The position numbers and the translations under genes are program-made. Below the pieces are notes generated by a model. It was given only the letters and a program-made list of their open reading frames with translations, was not told the origin of the DNA and made no database searches. A stretch of DNA of 64,000 nucleotides from assembly GCA_964615795.1 (NCBI GenBank), contig CAZTQR010000007.1, positions 1 to 64,000 of the forward strand, written 5' to 3'. Of this stretch, positions 62,101 through 64,000 are shown piece after piece (within the stretch, counting starts at the first letter, position 1; each line of letters begins with the position of its first letter). The stretch comes from JADJAH01 sp964615795 (GTDB taxonomy: Bacteria > Bacteroidota > Ignavibacteria > Tepidaquicellales > Tepidaquicellaceae).

Positions 62101-63583
62101 AATAGCCGTCGCCGTTAATATCACCGGCCGTTGAAATGGAATTTCCGAACAGATCATTGTGATGCGGTCCCGTGAGAGTCTGTGAAGAAGTTGTTGATAG
62201 TCCTGACGATGAGCCCTTGTACATAAATACCTTTCCGTCAAGCGAAGGCAGGTTGCCATCGTAAATTGCTGATACGATGACGTCCGAATAACCGTCGCCA
62301 TTGACATCACCTGCCGTGGAAACGCAATGTGCAAAGTAAGTATTATTTGTATAGCCCTCTCTAATCCAGTTTGCGGTAGATGAGAGTCCGGAAGCAGAGC
62401 CATGATAGACAAGCGCGGCACCTTGTCTTGAATTATAGAATCTCGCGCCCACTATAACATCTGAATATCCGTCACCATTGACATCGCCTGCTGTTGAAAC
62501 GCTCCAACCGAAACTCGCGGAGGCATCATCGCCCTCTTTGCTCCATGCGGCAGTTGTTGATAACCCTGTAGCAGATCCGTAAAATACCTGCGCCAGTCCT
62601 TCATCCGTAAACCCGTTGTCATAAAGGAAGGCACCTACGATAACATCCGAATAACCGTCACCATTCACATCACCGGCAGTTGATACGGAATATCCGAAGC
62701 GAGCGAAAGCCTGCGGCCCTCCTTTTATCCATGAATAACTGCTTGACAGCGGATCGATCGTCACGGGATAAGCCGCCTCAGCATCGTTAACGATTATGTT
62801 GATAGAATTCCGCCCGTTTCCTCTTTCAAAATATCCTCTGAGTTCCTTACCGTTTGCATCCCAGCACTTAAGGGATGAGTATCTCATTTTTTCATCACCG
62901 TCTTCATTTTTGAATATCAATGCGTCTGCCCCTGCTATAAAATTCAGGTCCGTTTTGGCCGTAAGTTCAAGCCTAAGACTGCCTTCGCCCTCGGGACGGT
63001 TCTTAATTATGAAATCCTGCCTCATGCCATCCTCGGTGTTTGTGTATTCGATCCTTAGATTTTCATTCTCGATGTTTGCATTATTCCCTTCCGCATTAAA
63101 TACTCTTCCTGACATAGAGACATCGAGCCCTGCTGCACCGGCTGAAGCGCGGCTCAATCCGGAAACCCTGAGATCCAACTCCCACTCATCAGCATCCACA
63201 TGGCTTGTCTCGACTCCGGCCTGAACCGGCAGATCCTCATCCGACAGCCGGACACTGGCTGTTCTGTTCAATGCCGTGAAGCCATTTTCATGATAGATGA
63301 ACCGGATGTTGTTCTTACGGTTTGGTGACTGATATGAATTGTACTTTTCATTATATGAGATATGATACTCCTGTTTGCTGATATCTGACATGATACCTTC
63401 TTTCCATACTTCAGAAATGTTTTCCATACCATAACCTGCATGAGAATTGTAGAAGGATTCTGCAGATGTAACAGGTGGACAATAGAGTATTAAGTCACTT
63501 AGACTTTCAGGAGCTTTCTTCTTTATCATGCCGGAGAGTAATATCAGGACTGTTACTGAAAAGATTAAATTGACAGTTTTCAT
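59195..63583 (-). CDS. Secreted FG-GAP/integrin-propeller protein (14 repeats) with shared C-module
   Basis: A 1462-residue secreted protein with a signal peptide (to about 22) and a 270-residue N-terminal region of beta strands. Fourteen FG-GAP repeats of about 62 residues lie at about 290-1185: FGYSVSTAGDVNGDGYSDVI, then VGAxxYDNGQTDEGxxxxYxG, xxGLSxTxxW. They share the core of the gene at 53607 but have a different outer strand. Repeat 7 is the shortest (SPQVGVGAAFVFNG), hinting at a boundary between two seven-bladed propellers. A beta-rich domain (about 1190-1290) and the shared module (about 1295-1462, ending FVNVIRP) follow. Likely a surface adhesin or polymer-binding protein. Confidence 0.88.
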   Translation of the reverse strand: MKTVNLIFSVTVLILLSGMIKKKAPESLSDLILYCPPVTSAESFYNSHAGYGMENISEVWKEGIMSDISKQEYHISYNEKYNSYQSPNRKNNIRFIYHENGFTALNRTASVRLSDEDLPVQAGVETSHVDADEWELDLRVSGLSRASAGAAGLDVSMSGRVFNAEGNNANIENENLRIEYTNTEDGMRQDFIIKNRPEGEGSLRLELTAKTDLNFIAGADALIFKNEDGDEKMRYSSLKCWDANGKELRGYFERGNGRNSINIIVNDAEAAYPVTIDPLSSSYSWIKGGPQAFARFGYSVSTAGDVNGDGYSDVIVGAFLYDNGFTDEGLAQVFYGSATGLSTTAAWSKEGDDASASFGWSVSTAGDVNGDGYSDVIVGARFYNSRQGAALVYHGSASGLSSTANWIREGYTNNTYFAHCVSTAGDVNGDGYSDVIVSAIYDGNLPSLDGKVFMYKGSSSGLSTTSSQTLTGPHHNDLFGNSISTAGDINGDGYSDIIIGTPHFTNTESVEGKAFIYKGENTAAGLNSTPVWEVESNIAQSRFGYSVATGGDVNGDGYSDVIIGSNTYSNSETSEGRVQLFYGNSSGGSTTAAWSYESNYAGAKLGSSVNTAGDVNGDGYADIIAGAPEYSNNQTQEGRAYVFLGSASGPGAGYDWTYEDNTANAWFGISVCTAGDINGDGFSDVIVGSPQVGVGAAFVFNGFAAGLASTSNWSYENNQVNSQLGYSVSIAGDVNGDGYADVIVGAPFFDNGQTDEGRAYVYHGSLSGLSAAPDWTKEFNEDSAQFGFAVRTAGDINGDGYSDVIVSANLWNGTGYTDQGRVWVFNGSSTGLSSSASWNDNSRQDNAHFGSSVSAAGDVNGDGFSDIIIGADNYNSGESGEGKVFVYYGSTSGLTANPVWTAEGNQANAGFGNSVSTGDVNGDGISDIIVGAYKYDNGQTDEGAVFLYHGSLSGLPLTHNIMLESDQASAQFGYSVSTAGDVNADSFFDIIVGANLYDNVESNEGRAYIYNGSASGVSATPSRTLEVNQAGAQFGKSVCNAGDVNGDGYEDVIISTPEYDNGQTNEGRVYLYYGSQTGIPASSAWFYEPDQANTDFGLSISTAGDINGDGYSDIIIGSPLQNNGDTDEGLIFAFYGNLATCKRANLRQFDNGTNNVVCSGNNTGTDGGVRFRIYANSPFGRADGTIVFERRRAGTVYSGTVITNSTEYNNSGNFEDLTLAGKNVNYDMSGLNSTYEYRWRARVRYDPSNNPYQKFGPWKYFSNYIPIPAGDFRPRVNTLSAPSLTLSAFIQGFYDPSSNTTVRDTVTVYVREYNSPYAVLDSARFYLSISGSATGTFSNTAILNGAMYYLQLKHRNSIETWNTGSAFVNGSQTYDFTQSALTAYGSNQIQVDVSPQKFAVYGGDVNQDGTVDATDVSTIDNDASNFVAGYVVTDITGDNFVDGTDFAIADNNAANFVNVIRP

Positions 63584-63801
63584 ATTGAGTAATTTTGCTT
63601 TGGCGAAGTTGATGAAGACAGGTGAGCAGTCAAAACCGGCATACCGGTAATGCCATTATGAAAAGATGCCTGCCGGCAAAAATTCAGGTCAATATGGCTG
63701 CTCATTCCCATCTGCTTTTCGCTTGTTGTCAAAATAAAAGCAATACACAGAACAGTCAAAGAGATTTTCAGAAGGCTTTCACATTCATGAATCTTTTAAA
63801 A

Positions 63802-63837
63802 CATGAGATTTTTGTTTACTTTATCAAAAATCTCATG
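63802..63837 (+). promoter_or_regulatory. Perfect 13-bp inverted repeat upstream of the partial gene
   Basis: CATGAGATTTTTG at 63802-63814 and CAAAAATCTCATG at 63825-63837 are exact complements around a 10-base loop. The repeat ends 31 bases before the ATG at 63869. It may be a regulatory hairpin in the leader or an operator. The start of its paralog at 57627 has no such hairpin. Confidence 0.5.
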
Positions 63838-63868
63838 CAATTCTTCATAAACTACAGACATAAGTAAT

Positions 63869-64000
63869 ATGCAAAAAAGCACAACTGTTGAGATCCTGAA
63901 GAGTTTCACGGAAGAAGATATGGTAAGATTTGACGAATTCATAAGTTCATCATATCATAACAAAAACACAAACATTATCAGACTATTCAAATTGCTCCGG
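63869..64000 (+). CDS. Paralog of the gene at 57627 (5' part only, cut by window end)
   Basis: Starting at ATG 63869, 44 codons are open to the window edge: MQKSTTVEILKSFTEEDM then VRFDEFISSSYHNKNTNIIR and LFKLLR. This aligns without gaps to the start of the protein at 57627 (same spacing of EILKSF or QILKSF, FxEFI, HNKN, and FxLL(R/K)). The ORF is therefore the beginning of a second family member. No ribosome binding site stands out; a 13-bp perfect hairpin lies upstream. Confidence 0.75.
   Translation, partial: MQKSTTVEILKSFTEEDMVRFDEFISSSYHNKNTNIIRLFKLLR

Noticed and set aside
22969..63583. Cellulosome with dockerins
   Set aside because: The Ca loops are dockerin-like, but no cohesin or scaffoldin gene is visible, and the loops belong to a larger 170-residue module.

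Overview
The window looks like a chromosomal scaffold from the Bacteroidota/Chlorobi (FCB) lineage, most likely Ignavibacteria or a near relative. Three large secreted proteins end in the NPFNP/NPYS-type C-terminal domain recognised by the type IX secretion system (T9SS). Lipoproteins are numerous, and two promoter candidates fit the Bacteroidota pattern TTG-N20-TAnnTTTG. This assignment is inferred from gene content; no phylogenetic marker was tested. A run of 100 Ns at 22592-22691 shows a scaffolded draft assembly.

Region 1 (1 to about 10.56 kb) is the right end of an integrative element. Its left end lies outside the window. A tyrosine recombinase and a small excisionase-like gene abut a tRNA-Lys(CTT), whose 3' end faces the element. 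On the minus strand is a compact operon: an acidic protein, a ubiquitin-like protein, an E2-like protein, a ThiF/E1-like protein, a JAMM/JAB peptidase, a 31-residue peptide, a Gam/Gp157-like protein and a possible OB-fold protein. This order (Ubl-E2-E1-JAB) is that of a complete bacterial ubiquitin-like conjugation system. It is closest in style to the PRTRC cassettes of mobile elements and to Bil operons. Next to it, a Fis/NtrC-like regulator with a ruined ATPase domain is divergent from a second unit: a small gene with a canonical -1 slippery heptamer, a ClpP-fold protein without a catalytic triad, and a GHKL (Hsp90/MutL-like) ATPase. I do not recognise that pairing, and it is the best candidate here for an undescribed system.

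Region 2 (10.7-38.1 kb) is ordinary chromosome: a fibronectin-repeat T9SS protein, an aldehyde dehydrogenase, a TPR protein, a zinc-ribbon protein, an OB-fold lipoprotein, Era GTPase, an SGNH hydrolase, a DUF1028 protein, a YgjP-type metallopeptidase, HU, a subtilase behind an M1 aminopeptidase, and a CcmF/CcsA-type haem lyase. Around 22 kb there is a degenerate intergenic repeat array broken by the assembly gap.

Region 3 (38.5-64 kb, plus the gene at 22969-24957) is dominated by very large secreted proteins. Eight of them share one C-terminal module: a beta-rich domain followed by two dockerin-like calcium loops, and in seven of them the protein ends there in a short (I/V)-(R/T)-P tail. Their variable N-terminal parts include LamG domains, P-domains, YCF48-like propellers, a right-handed beta-helix and 14-blade FG-GAP propellers. 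None of the eight has the usual T9SS tail, so the module may be an alternative surface-sorting or anchoring device. A BamA-like outer-membrane barrel and two paralogous cytosolic proteins of unknown function (one cut by the window edge) lie among them.
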